DNA of 64,000 bases from Glutamicibacter sp. JC586 (GTDB lineage Bacteria > Actinomycetota > Actinomycetes > Actinomycetales > Micrococcaceae). How positions within the stretch are numbered: position 1 is the first letter of the stretch; the number at the start of each line of letters is the position of its first letter. The stretch lies in NCBI RefSeq assembly GCF_009805585.1, contig NZ_VHIN01000010.1, positions 124,001 through 188,000 on the forward strand. The letters are read 5' to 3'. This document shows, one piece after another, positions 1 through 7,505 of this stretch. The translations under genes were made by a program, and so were the position numbers. The notes below the pieces were generated by a model that worked only from the letters and a program-made list of their open reading frames with translations, had not been told where the DNA came from and searched no databases.

Positions 1-451
1 CTTTGCCGGCGACGGTGCCAAAAAGGATGATGACGGCGACCTCTGGCTGCTCGGCCGCGTGGACGATGTGATGAACGTGTCCGGTCACCGCCTATCCACC
101 ACCGAAATCGAGTCCTCTCTGGTGGCTCACCCGTACGTGGCTGAAGCAGCAGTAGTTGGTGCCAAGGATGACACCACCGGTGAAGCCGTGGTTGCCTTTG
201 TGATCCTGCAGACCGAGCCTGCCGATGGTGAAGATGTGGTTGCTACCTTACGCAACCATGTTGGCAAGGATATTGGTCCGATCGCTAAGCCGAAGCATGT
301 TTTGGTGGTTCCTGAACTTCCCAAGACCCGCTCGGGCAAGATCATGCGTCGTTTGCTCAAGGACGTTGCTGAGGGCCGCGAGGTCGGCGATGCAACTACG
401 CTCTCGGATTCGACAGTTATGAGTCAGATCGCGCAGTCCATGGGCAAGTAA
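1..451 (+). CDS. acs: Acetyl-CoA synthetase, C-terminal part (5' end outside window)
   Basis: The frame is open from base 2 and gives the C-terminal domain of AMP-forming acetate-CoA ligase, about 149 residues. Visible are the hinge/A8 motif (GDLWLLGRVDDVMNVSGHRL), where the enzyme rotates between adenylation and thioesterification, and the A10 motif PKTRSGKIMRRLL, whose Lys is the usual catalytic and acetylation-regulated lysine. The enzyme turns acetate, ATP and CoA into acetyl-CoA in the cytoplasm. The gene ends with TAA at 449-451, followed by a strong terminator. Acs is the best call from the hinge sequence; propionyl-CoA synthetase is less likely. Confidence 0.93.
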   Translation, partial: FAGDGAKKDDDGDLWLLGRVDDVMNVSGHRLSTTEIESSLVAHPYVAEAAVVGAKDDTTGEAVVAFVILQTEPADGEDVVATLRNHVGKDIGPIAKPKHVLVVPELPKTRSGKIMRRLLKDVAEGREVGDATTLSDSTVMSQIAQSMGK

Positions 452-463
452 CCCATAGGCAAT

Positions 464-517
464 AACGCCACCGCGGTAAGAGAACACTTTCTGAGTCCTC
501 TTACAGCGGTGGCGTTT
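464..517 (+). terminator. Rho-independent terminator after acs
   Basis: A long hairpin pairs AACGCCACCGC (464-474) with GCGGTGGCGTT (505-515). The inner arms GTAAGAG and CTCTTAC continue the stem, and T residues follow. It separates acs from aroQ. Confidence 0.85.
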
Positions 518-576
518 TCTCGTTGAACAATAAACATTGGCGGTGGATCGGCCAAGTTTGTAATAGATTTGAGTCC

Positions 577-1029
577 ATGACCCAGAACGCGACACGCACC
601 ATCCTGCTGCTCAACGGACCGAACCTGAACCTGCTGGGAACTCGTGAGCCACAGATTTATGGACATGACACCTTGGCTGATGTTGAACAGCTAGCCCGTG
701 ACACCGCAGCAGCCAATGGCTACGAGCTACGCGCACTGCAGTCCAATCACGAAGGTGTGCTGATTGATGCGATTCATGAGGCCCGTGGTTCGGCCGCCGG
801 GATCATCATGAACCCTGGAGCATTCACCCACACCTCAGTGGCCATCGCCGATGCAATCAGCGGCGTTGAATTACCGCTGATCGAGGTCCACATTTCCAAC
901 GTTCACCAGCGCGAAGCCTTCCGCCATCATTCTTATGTTTCACCGGTGGCCAGCTCGATCATTGTGGGCGCTGGCGTCAACGGCTACAAACTGGCCGTCG
1001 AGCAACTGGTCCACTTGCTCTCCAAGTAG
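577..1029 (+). CDS. aroQ: Type II 3-dehydroquinate dehydratase
   Basis: AroQ dehydrates 3-dehydroquinate to 3-dehydroshikimate in the shikimate pathway and forms a cytoplasmic dodecamer. The 150-residue length is typical. The N-terminal motif [17 protein letters not shown] carries the catalytic Tyr28; NPGAFTHTS and [14 protein letters not shown] supply substrate contacts and the catalytic His105. I chose ATG 577 because the homologous region begins just after it; an in-frame upstream start at 523 lies at the acs terminator. There is no clear Shine-Dalgarno. TTGGCG (537-542) and TAATAG (561-566) resemble -35/-10 boxes and would place transcription start within a few bases of the ATG, so the mRNA may be nearly leaderless. 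The gene is monocistronic and convergent with the downstream protease. Confidence 0.95.
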   Translation: MTQNATRTILLLNGPNLNLLGTREPQIYGHDTLADVEQLARDTAAANGYELRALQSNHEGVLIDAIHEARGSAAGIIMNPGAFTHTSVAIADAISGVELPLIEVHISNVHQREAFRHHSYVSPVASSIIVGAGVNGYKLAVEQLVHLLSK

Positions 1030-1035
1030 GAACCC

Positions 1036-2226
1036 CTAGTCGGAGATGCAGTCCCCTGTGCTCACCGAGCTACGTTTAGTACCTAGGGTGTTCATGGCGT
1101 TTTCCATTTCGCTCAAGCTCAGCGCGAAGCCGACCTGATCATCGCTACGCGACTTGGCGAAGATTAGTCCCACGGCTTCGCCCTGGTCATCAAGTAGTGG
1201 CCCACCGGAATTACCTTGGGCTACCTGCGCGCTGAGCTGGTATACCGAGATCCGCCCCGGATCCTCGCCGTAAATATTCGCAATAGAGACATTGGCTCGT
1301 GAAGCGATCACGGCGCTACGTATTTGTTGTGGACCGCCGGCTGGGTACCCAATGAAGGCGGCCGAATCACCGCGGGTTAGCTCGTCGGGGGCCAAGTCGA
1401 TCGCAGGAGTCTGTAAACCTTCGACATAAAGCAGTGCGATATCGGTGTCTGGATCGAAGTAAACGATGCTTCCGCGGTGAACTTCATCACGACCGGTCTC
1501 TACTGTTGCCGAGCCTAAACCGGCCACCACGTGGGCATTTGTCATCACCAATTCGGGTGCCACAACAAAGCCTGAACCGGTCAAGTTCACACCGCACTGA
1601 ACCGCAGTGCCAGAGATTTTCGCTGCGGATTCTGCAGACGCGCGTTGCAAGTCACTGGCCTGCCAATTCTGGTCCACCGGTTGATCGATCTGCGGCGCGA
1701 AAGGCTCCAAGAACGCCGGCAGGGTTTCGGCGATCACTTTGGAACGCGCGCTAGAAATTGCCGAGTTCACGAACTCTGGGGTGAGCGAACGAATGGTCTT
1801 GATCATCGTGGACTTACCGATCTCCATGGACAGGCGTGGGATGCCCATGCTGGAGGCGGAAAACGCCAGACCACCAATGATCGTGGCGGTAATGATCACC
1901 GAGAGAACACCGCCGATGATGCGGTCAACCGAACGCAAAAAGTCCACGTTCATCCAATGTCTGATGCGCGTGGCAATGACCCTGCCTAGGGCTTGGCCAA
2001 GGATGATCAGCAGTGCTGCGGTGGCGACCATCAGCGTCACACGCCACCATGGATTAGTGGCAAAGGTTGAAACAAGAGGAATCGCAAAGAATGCGGCCAC
2101 ACCGCCAAGGATGAGACCCACCATGTCCCCGACGGTCAGCAGGAAGCCCCGACGGAGTCCGAAGATGAAAAAGATCAGCAAAACTGCACAGATGACCACG
2201 TCGAGCCAGCTGAAAATTCCGAGCAC
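1036..2226 (-). CDS. marP: MarP-like membrane-anchored serine protease (CvpA N-domain plus trypsin-like domain)
   Basis: The N-terminal 125 or so residues hold four hydrophobic segments of the CvpA/colicin V production type. An extracytoplasmic trypsin/HtrA-like domain follows, with His in NAHVVAG (about 233), Asp in DTDIALL (about 263) and Ser in QGNSGGPLL (about 341). Two cysteines, one early in the protease domain (about 212) and one near the C-terminus (about 394), match the disulfide-forming pair known in M. tuberculosis MarP (Rv3671c), as does the total length of 396. MarP is needed for acid and oxidative stress resistance through cleavage of envelope substrates. A GGAG lies 5 nt before GTG 2226, so I prefer that start; TTG 2229 is the alternative. 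The gene is divergent from crp, as in mycobacteria. Confidence 0.9.
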   Translation of the reverse strand: MLGIFSWLDVVICAVLLIFFIFGLRRGFLLTVGDMVGLILGGVAAFFAIPLVSTFATNPWWRVTLMVATAALLIILGQALGRVIATRIRHWMNVDFLRSVDRIIGGVLSVIITATIIGGLAFSASSMGIPRLSMEIGKSTMIKTIRSLTPEFVNSAISSARSKVIAETLPAFLEPFAPQIDQPVDQNWQASDLQRASAESAAKISGTAVQCGVNLTGSGFVVAPELVMTNAHVVAGLGSATVETGRDEVHRGSIVYFDPDTDIALLYVEGLQTPAIDLAPDELTRGDSAAFIGYPAGGPQQIRSAVIASRANVSIANIYGEDPGRISVYQLSAQVAQGNSGGPLLDDQGEAVGLIFAKSRSDDQVGFALSLSEMENAMNTLGTKRSSVSTGDCISD

Positions 2227-2357
2227 CAAGACTCCAATGCGTTCATTTACTTTGTATTAACCCAAGGTACCCTTAGAAGCTGATGGATTTCTGCGAGCAG
2301 AATCGCGCGTTTTGACCTAATGCGCGTGACGTTCAACATTTTCTTGGTAAAACCACG

Positions 2358-2373
2358 TGTGGAAACTGTCACA
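2358..2373. promoter_or_regulatory. Candidate Crp/GlxR binding site in the marP-crp intergenic region
   Basis: TGTGGAAACTGTCACA matches the actinobacterial Crp/GlxR pattern TGTGA-N6-TCACA with one mismatch. It lies 57 nt upstream of the crp ATG, so it could mediate autoregulation and also influence the divergent marP. Confidence 0.65.
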
Positions 2374-2430
2374 TTGTTACTGAATACGGCACAATGAAGT
2401 AAGCGCCCACTACTGTTGACAGGAGATTTA

Positions 2431-3108
2431 ATGGATATCGAGGTACTGCGTCGCGCGCCACTGTTTGCGTCGCTTGGTGATGAAGTATTTGCCGCGCTCA
2501 CCGAAGAATTGACCGAGGTTGATCTGTCCCGCGGTGCATCGGTGTTCCGTGAAGGCGATCAAGGCGACCGTCTGTACTTCATCGTTTCGGGCAAGATCAA
2601 GTTGGGTCGCACCTCTTCGGATGGTCGCGAAAACCTGATTGCTGTTCTTGGCCCAGGTGAACTGTTTGGCGAGATGGCCCTTTTCGATCCACACCCACGT
2701 AACGCAACGGCAACTGCTGTGTCGGAAACCCGACTTGCAGGTCTAAGCCACGAGAACATGCGCAAGGCAATCGTGAACTCCCCTGAGGTCTCGATCCAGC
2801 TGTTGCAGGCTCTGGCTGCTCGTTTGCGCCGCACCAATGAGTCTCTTGCGGACCTGGTCTTCTCCGACGTTCCTGGCCGTGTGGCTAAGGCACTGCTGGA
2901 TCTGGCTGACCGCTTCGGACGCCCAGCAACCGACGGAATCCTGGTAGCTCACGAGCTCACCCAGGAAGAGTTGGCTCAGCTGGTTGGCGCATCGCGTGAA
3001 ACCGTAAACAAGGCCTTGGCTGAATTCGTACAGCGCGGCTGGCTCCGCCTAGAAGCACGCGCTGTCGTGATTCTAGACATCCAGCGTCTGCGTCAGCGTT
3101 CACGCTAA
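2431..3108 (+). CDS. crp: Crp/Fnr-family cAMP-responsive regulator (GlxR/Rv3676 type)
   Basis: This 225-residue regulator has an N-terminal cyclic-nucleotide-binding fold (FREGDQGDRLYFIVSGKIKLG, then FGEMALFDPHPRNATA, the phosphate-binding cassette). A C-terminal winged helix carries the recognition segment LTQEELAQLVGASRETVNKAL. This matches GlxR of Corynebacterium and Rv3676 of Mycobacterium, global regulators of carbon metabolism. ATG 2431 is preceded by AGGAG at 6 nt, which settles the start over an upstream in-frame TTG at 2416. A Crp-type palindrome upstream suggests autoregulation. marP is divergent. Confidence 0.93.
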   Translation: MDIEVLRRAPLFASLGDEVFAALTEELTEVDLSRGASVFREGDQGDRLYFIVSGKIKLGRTSSDGRENLIAVLGPGELFGEMALFDPHPRNATATAVSETRLAGLSHENMRKAIVNSPEVSIQLLQALAARLRRTNESLADLVFSDVPGRVAKALLDLADRFGRPATDGILVAHELTQEELAQLVGASRETVNKALAEFVQRGWLRLEARAVVILDIQRLRQRSR

Positions 3109-3119
3109 AGACAACTGAA

Positions 3120-3166
3120 ACTGAGGGCCGAATATCCGTTATGGAAATTCGGCCCTCAGTGTTTTA
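3120..3166. terminator. Terminator after crp, possibly bidirectional
   Basis: The stem pairs ACTGAGGGCCGAAT (3120-3133) with ATTCGGCCCTCAGT (3147-3160), followed by GTTTTAT. It lies between convergent crp and the NUDIX gene. Confidence 0.85.
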
Positions 3167-3175
3167 TATCTAGTT

Positions 3176-4090
3176 TTAGCGTCCAGCTGGGCTCTGCCAG
3201 GGACGCGAAGACTCAGCACTCATCGAACCGAGTACTTCCAGATAGTAGTGGCCGTCGCGCACCAACAAGTCGGGATGCTTCAAATCCAAAGCTCTCGCCC
3301 GCGAGAGATAGGCCACGACCCCGTTGGCATCGGACATGGCCTCGAGAATCATCTCCACCGCCGGGTAGCTAATCTGCGAAAGTTTCAGTCCCACGGTGTT
3401 GGGTTGCCCTACTAAGTCTCCAAGGACACTGCTTTCACGCTCGGCGAGGACCTGCTTGGCCACATTCCAGCGCCCCCACTTCCCTTTGCCACGAAGCAAC
3501 GTGGGTTCCTGACGGTTGGGGATGGTGGCTGCGAAATACCAGGTATCAAATCTTCGCAACGCAAAGTTCGGGTTCAGCCAGTGCGACACCGGGCGTAGTA
3601 GATCGGTGCGTAGACCGAGCCCACGGCGTCGGAGAAACTCATCAAAAGATAGGTCTTGGACGGCGATCGCTTCGCGGGCGTTCATCCAGTCCACGGCGTC
3701 GGTCATTTCGACCACAGACTGTTCATCGGTCCCAGCCAGCAGAATGCCGGTCTCTTCAAAGAGCTCGCGGATAGCGCAGACAATATGCGCCTGAACCAGT
3801 CGTTGGTCCAGCACATCCATGCGCTTGGACCACTGCGAAAGATTGGGACCGAACCAGTGATAGGTTGCTCGGTCGCTTTCTTCGTGGCTGCCACCAGGGA
3901 AGGCTACGTTGCCCAGAGGCGAACCGCCGGGACGGTAGGTCAGGTATGTTTCAACGCCGTTGGCGCTGTCTCGTATCAGCGCAACTGAGGAGGCACGGCG
4001 TGGACTCCTGGGCGTTCGGGCTCCGAAGGTCACCCAGTTTTCTGCCGTGGTGATCTGATGCGGAGGTATCTCAAAGATCCGACGCACCAT
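3176..4090 (-). CDS. NUDIX hydrolase with an interrupted Nudix box (NUDT19-like)
   Basis: The product is 304 residues. The Nudix signature is split: the first half, NVAFPGGSHEES, is separated from the second half, CAIRELFEETGIL, by about 40 extra residues. An insertion of this kind is typical of the NUDT19 branch, some members of which hydrolyse CoA and acyl-CoA species; the substrate here is inferred only. The REL-EE-G core that binds the metal is intact. ATG 4090 starts just before the recognisable domain; a longer in-frame reading to 4192 would add a low-complexity leader that runs through a hairpin. The gene lies 61 bp after the RidA-family gene on the same strand. M. tuberculosis also has a NUDIX gene (Rv3672c) beside marP, though orthology is not established. 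Confidence 0.85.
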   Translation of the reverse strand: MVRRIFEIPPHQITTAENWVTFGARTPRSPRRASSVALIRDSANGVETYLTYRPGGSPLGNVAFPGGSHEESDRATYHWFGPNLSQWSKRMDVLDQRLVQAHIVCAIRELFEETGILLAGTDEQSVVEMTDAVDWMNAREAIAVQDLSFDEFLRRRGLGLRTDLLRPVSHWLNPNFALRRFDTWYFAATIPNRQEPTLLRGKGKWGRWNVAKQVLAERESSVLGDLVGQPNTVGLKLSQISYPAVEMILEAMSDANGVVAYLSRARALDLKHPDLLVRDGHYYLEVLGSMSAESSRPWQSPAGR

Positions 4091-4094
4091 GCCA

Positions 4095-4134
4095 CTGCGC
4101 GGCCCGCAAGGAAAAGACCTTGCAGGCCGCGCAG
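4095..4134 (-). other. Stable hairpin directly upstream of the NUDIX start
   Basis: CTGCGCGGCCCGCAAGG (4095-4111) faces CCTTGCAGGCCGCGCAG (4118-4134) over a 6-nt loop. The single non-complementary position is C-A on the plus strand but a G-U pair in minus-strand RNA. The helix is therefore continuous only in the transcript running from the RidA gene into NUDIX. No U-run follows, and the NUDIX ATG begins 4 nt past the stem. Confidence 0.7.
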
Positions 4135-4151
4135 CAGGCGAAGAAAATGAA

Positions 4152-4628
4152 CTACTCAAATTCAGCGATGACCTCAACCTCAACTGGTGCATTCAGAGGC
4201 AAAACGGCTACACCAACAGCCGAACGTGAATGCAGGCCAGCCTCGCCAAGTACTTCACCGAAGAATTCGGAAGCACCATTGATGACGCCGGGCTGTCCGG
4301 TGAACTCGGGATCCGACGACACGAATCCGACAACCTTCACGATTCGTTTAATGCGATCTAGGTCACCGATCTGTGACTTGATAGCAGCCAGTGCGTTCAG
4401 TGCCGCAACCTGAGCCTGCGCCTTGGCCTCTTCGGCAGAAACTTCTGCTCCAACCTTTCCAAGAACTGAGAGTTCACCATTAATCAGTGGAAGCTGACCG
4501 GAGGTGTAGACATAGTTGCCGGTGGTGACCGCTGGCAGGTAAGCAGCGACTGGTTTTGCTACGCCTGGCAGTGTGAGACCGAGTTCAGCCAGGCGTGCTT
4601 CGACACGCGAGGAAGTGGCTTCTTGCAT
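4152..4628 (-). CDS. RidA family (YjgF/YER057c/UK114) protein
   Basis: This 158-residue single-domain protein shows the family pattern: N-terminal GNYVYTSGQLP, central AALNALAAIKSQIGDLDRIKRIVKVVGFV and C-terminal HSRSAVGVAVLPLNAPVEVEVIAEFE, with the conserved Arg before the SAV segment. RidA proteins deaminate reactive 2-aminoacrylate and related enamines. This member is the longer actinobacterial form found near crp (Rv3678c type), so its exact substrate is uncertain. AAGGAGA lies 8 nt before ATG 4628. The DUF4177-like gene is immediately upstream on the same strand, so the two probably share a transcript. Confidence 0.9.
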   Translation of the reverse strand: MQEATSSRVEARLAELGLTLPGVAKPVAAYLPAVTTGNYVYTSGQLPLINGELSVLGKVGAEVSAEEAKAQAQVAALNALAAIKSQIGDLDRIKRIVKVVGFVSSDPEFTGQPGVINGASEFFGEVLGEAGLHSRSAVGVAVLPLNAPVEVEVIAEFE

Positions 4629-4660
4629 GGGGTTTGTCTCCTTGAGGAAGTGTTCGTTTA

Positions 4661-4816
4661 TTATGCTTTTTCGCGCTTCATGTAAGCCACTGGTGAGGAG
4701 CCGTTGGGGCCTGGAACGACTGTTACCAGCTCCCAACCGTCGTCTCCCCACTGGTCCAAAATCTGCTTCGTAGCGTGGATCAACAGTGGCAAAGTAGCGT
4801 ATTCCCATTTAGTCAT
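4661..4816 (-). CDS. Small DUF4177-like protein
   Basis: The product has 51 residues: MTKWEYATLPLL at the start, then WGDDGWELVTVVPGP and YMKREKA at the end. The WEY...GWELV pattern is typical of DUF4177 proteins, which often sit beside ridA in actinobacteria (compare Rv3678A). The function is unknown. ATG 4816 lies 37 bp from the divergent PBP start with no clear ribosome-binding site. GATAAC on the minus strand about 10 nt upstream could be the -10 of a nearly leaderless message. Confidence 0.85.
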   Translation of the reverse strand: MTKWEYATLPLLIHATKQILDQWGDDGWELVTVVPGPNGSSPVAYMKREKA

Positions 4817-4853
4817 ACTCGATACGTTATCGCGTCCTTGTAAACTAATAGGT
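4817..4853. promoter_or_regulatory. Compact divergent promoter region, DUF4177/PBP
   Basis: Only 37 bp separate two divergent start codons. TAAACT (4841-4846) lies 7 nt before the PBP ATG and GATAAC lies close to the DUF4177 ATG on the other strand. Neither gene has a convincing Shine-Dalgarno, which suggests leaderless divergent transcripts. Confidence 0.45.
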
Positions 4854-7373
4854 ATGGCAGCCAAGAAGTCCCCCATTTTTGACACCGCCACCACCTTAGG
4901 GAAAGTCGTTGCGTTCTTCGGAATCAGCGCCCTGTGTGGTGTGCTCGCAGCAGGTATGCTCGTACCCGTAGCAGCTCTAGCGAAAACCGGTCTGACAACT
5001 GGAAATAGCATTGTCAGCGCGCTTCCAAGCACCTTTGAAAAGCTTCCAATTTCGGAGCCTTCTAGGATCTTGGATGCTGATGGAAAGACCCTCGCATCTT
5101 TCTATCAGCAGAACCGTGAACCGGTGAAACTTGATGACATCTCCCCGTACATGCGTAAGGCAATTGTGTCGGTGGAGGATGAACGCTTCTACGAGCACAA
5201 GGGCGTTGACCCGCGCGGTATTGCCCGCGCAGTCATCGGCAACCTGACCTCATCCTCACGTTCCGGTGCTTCGACCCTGACCCAGCAGTACGTAAACAAC
5301 CTGTTGGTGAACAACCAGGAGCTCACCGGTTCACAAGAGTCGACTATTTCCGGGCAGAAAGATTACGCCGCAAAGATTCGCGAACTGAAGTACGCGGTAG
5401 CTATTGAAAAGGAAATGTCTAAGGACGAAATCCTTGAAGGCTACCTGAACCTCGTACTCTTCTCGGGTCGCGAATACGGTGTTGAAGCTGCGGCGCAACG
5501 CTTCTACTCGATTGATGCCAAGGATCTGAACGTCCAGCAGTCGGCCATGCTTGCCGGTATGGTTCAGCTGCCTAACGTTTACAACCCAATCAACAATCCA
5601 GAACGCTCGCTGGACCGCCGTAACAAGGTACTTGGCAACATGTACCGCACCGGGGTCATCAACCAAAAAGAGTACGAAGAGGCCGTGAAGTCGGACCTTG
5701 AACTCAAGCCAAGCGTTTCACCTTCGGGTTGTTCGTCAGCTAAGGACAATGCGTACTTCTGCGACTACGTGGTTAATACGATCCTGAGCGACGACGCTTA
5801 CGGTAAGACCAAGGAAGACCGTGAAGGTCTGCTCTACCGTGGTGGCTTGACCATCAAGACCACTCTGAACAGCAAGCTGAACGAGAAGGCTGCCAAGGAC
5901 GCTCGTAACGCGATTGATCCAAACGCCAAGTCCAACAAGGACATCCACTCCGCAATTGTTTCGGTCCAGCCAGGTACCGGCAATATCCTGACCATGGCTC
6001 AGAACACCGAGTACGGTCCAGAGAAGGAAGGCGAAGGTTCAAGCACCTATTACAACTTCGCTGTTGAACGCTCCAAGGGTGGCGCCGGCGGTTTCCAGGG
6101 TGGTTCCACCATGAAGCCTTACACCACACTTGGTTGGCTCACCGAAGGCAAGCGTATGACCGATACCATCAACGCCAAGAAGCAGGTCTTCCAACCTGGA
6201 ACTAAGTTCCGTGCATCTTGTCTTCCAGGTGGCACCGCGACCGTTGGTTCTAAATGGGAACCAAAGAACGCTTCGCGTGGTTTCTACCGCCGTATGACCG
6301 TTGATACCGGCCTGTACTGGTCCATCAACACCGCGACCGTTCAGGAAGCGTACCGCACCGACTTGTGCACCATTGCTGACTACACCAAGCGCCTTGGTGT
6401 GTTGGATCAGGATGCCGATAACGGTCAGCCAGGCCCAATCAGCCCAGCAAACCCATCCTTCATCATTGGTTCGGCCAACATCACCCCACTGTCCCAGGCA
6501 GCTGCGTTTGCAACCTTCGCTAACAAGGGCGAGTACTGCAAGCCACGCGCTATCACCGGTGTCACCGATGTAACCGGCAATGAATACAAGGTTGACGGTG
6601 AATCTTGTTCACAGGAGATTGACCCGACCTACGTTGCTGACCTTGACAGTACCTTGAAGAAGATTGCAACCAAGCGTGTTTCAAAGGGACGGGTTGAAGG
6701 TCCAATCGCAGGTAAGACGGGTACCAACAACTACGCCACGTCGACCTGGTTCGTTGGTTTCACCACCGGCATCGCCACCGCTTCGTGGGTTGGCCGCTTG
6801 GATGGAAAAGCATCCACGGAACAAAACTCGTTGCACGGCGCGATGATCAACGACAAGCAAGCACCAGCCATGGTTGACTCATCCACCTATGCCGCACCGT
6901 TGTGGGTGGCCTTCATGGAGGAAGCCGTACAGCAGTACGAGCGCAAGGGCTTCGGCAAGGCCGGTGACCGTCCGGATCCAAAGATTCCTGAAACCGAAGT
7001 AAAGACCGACGGTGAGAAGGAAGACGCAGCTGCCGCAGCAGCTGCGGCTCGTGCTCGGGCTGCCGCGGAGGCTGCACGAAAGGCTGCCGCTGAAAAGGCA
7101 GCTGAACAAGCACGACAGCGCGCTGCCGAAGCTAAGAAGGAAGCAGAAGCTAAGGCGAAGGCCGAGGCTAAAAAGAAGACGGAAGAAGCCAAGAAGAAGG
7201 CTGAAGCCGACAAGAAGAAGGCTGAAGAGGCTAAAAAGAAGGCAGAGGAAGCCAAAAAGAAGGCTGAAGCCGAGGCTAAGAAGAAAGCCGAGGAAGCCAA
7301 AAAGAAGGCTGAAGACGCGAAGAAAAAGGCTCAAAAGTCATCATCTTCTAAGCCCTCGAATTCTTCGGACTAG
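4854..7373 (+). CDS. Class A penicillin-binding protein (PonA2-like), transglycosylase/transpeptidase
   Basis: This bifunctional enzyme polymerises lipid II and crosslinks the stem peptides. The 839 residues comprise a membrane anchor (about 15-43), a GT51 glycosyltransferase with Glu108 in VEDERFYEHKG and GASTLTQQ (138-145), and a transpeptidase with Ser418-x-x-Lys421 (GSTMKP), Ser490-x-Asn492 (SIN) and Lys621-Thr-Gly. Residues 720-839 form an Ala/Lys/Glu tail of imperfect AEEAKKK units ending in a Ser-rich stretch. I see no PASTA domain. ATG 4854 starts the basic MAAKKS segment; an in-frame upstream start at 4704 would run through the divergent gene. Its position beside the RidA/DUF4177 genes and a phosphoesterase matches ponA2 (Rv3682). 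Confidence 0.93.
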   Translation: MAAKKSPIFDTATTLGKVVAFFGISALCGVLAAGMLVPVAALAKTGLTTGNSIVSALPSTFEKLPISEPSRILDADGKTLASFYQQNREPVKLDDISPYMRKAIVSVEDERFYEHKGVDPRGIARAVIGNLTSSSRSGASTLTQQYVNNLLVNNQELTGSQESTISGQKDYAAKIRELKYAVAIEKEMSKDEILEGYLNLVLFSGREYGVEAAAQRFYSIDAKDLNVQQSAMLAGMVQLPNVYNPINNPERSLDRRNKVLGNMYRTGVINQKEYEEAVKSDLELKPSVSPSGCSSAKDNAYFCDYVVNTILSDDAYGKTKEDREGLLYRGGLTIKTTLNSKLNEKAAKDARNAIDPNAKSNKDIHSAIVSVQPGTGNILTMAQNTEYGPEKEGEGSSTYYNFAVERSKGGAGGFQGGSTMKPYTTLGWLTEGKRMTDTINAKKQVFQPGTKFRASCLPGGTATVGSKWEPKNASRGFYRRMTVDTGLYWSINTATVQEAYRTDLCTIADYTKRLGVLDQDADNGQPGPISPANPSFIIGSANITPLSQAAAFATFANKGEYCKPRAITGVTDVTGNEYKVDGESCSQEIDPTYVADLDSTLKKIATKRVSKGRVEGPIAGKTGTNNYATSTWFVGFTTGIATASWVGRLDGKASTEQNSLHGAMINDKQAPAMVDSSTYAAPLWVAFMEEAVQQYERKGFGKAGDRPDPKIPETEVKTDGEKEDAAAAAAAARARAAAEAARKAAAEKAAEQARQRAAEAKKEAEAKAKAEAKKKTEEAKKKAEADKKKAEEAKKKAEEAKKKAEAEAKKKAEEAKKKAEDAKKKAQKSSSSKPSNSSD

Positions 7374-7398
7374 CCCGCTCACTGATTAGCTGCCAGGC

Positions 7399-7440
7399 AA
7401 AGGCCGCGTTCAACTTTGGTTGAACGCGGCCTTTCGGTTT
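7399..7440 (+). terminator. Terminator after the PBP gene
   Basis: AAGGCCGCGTTCAA (7400-7413) pairs with TTGAACGCGGCCTT (7420-7433) and is followed by TCGGTTT. Confidence 0.85.
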
Positions 7441-7505
7441 AGATTGGCAATAGCGGAATTCATGAGAAGTTGACCCGGGCATGAAAGGACGATGGCAAAT
7501 ACGTC

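Noticed and set aside
7130-7330. Possible DNA satellite of AAGAAGGC-like units
   Set aside because: Repeat units vary at synonymous positions and keep the frame; it is a protein repeat inside the PBP gene.
6879-7334. Leu/Phe-rich open frames opposite the PBP tail, looking like membrane proteins
   Set aside because: They are the reverse complement of Lys/Ala/Glu codons; the sense strand has a complete PBP.
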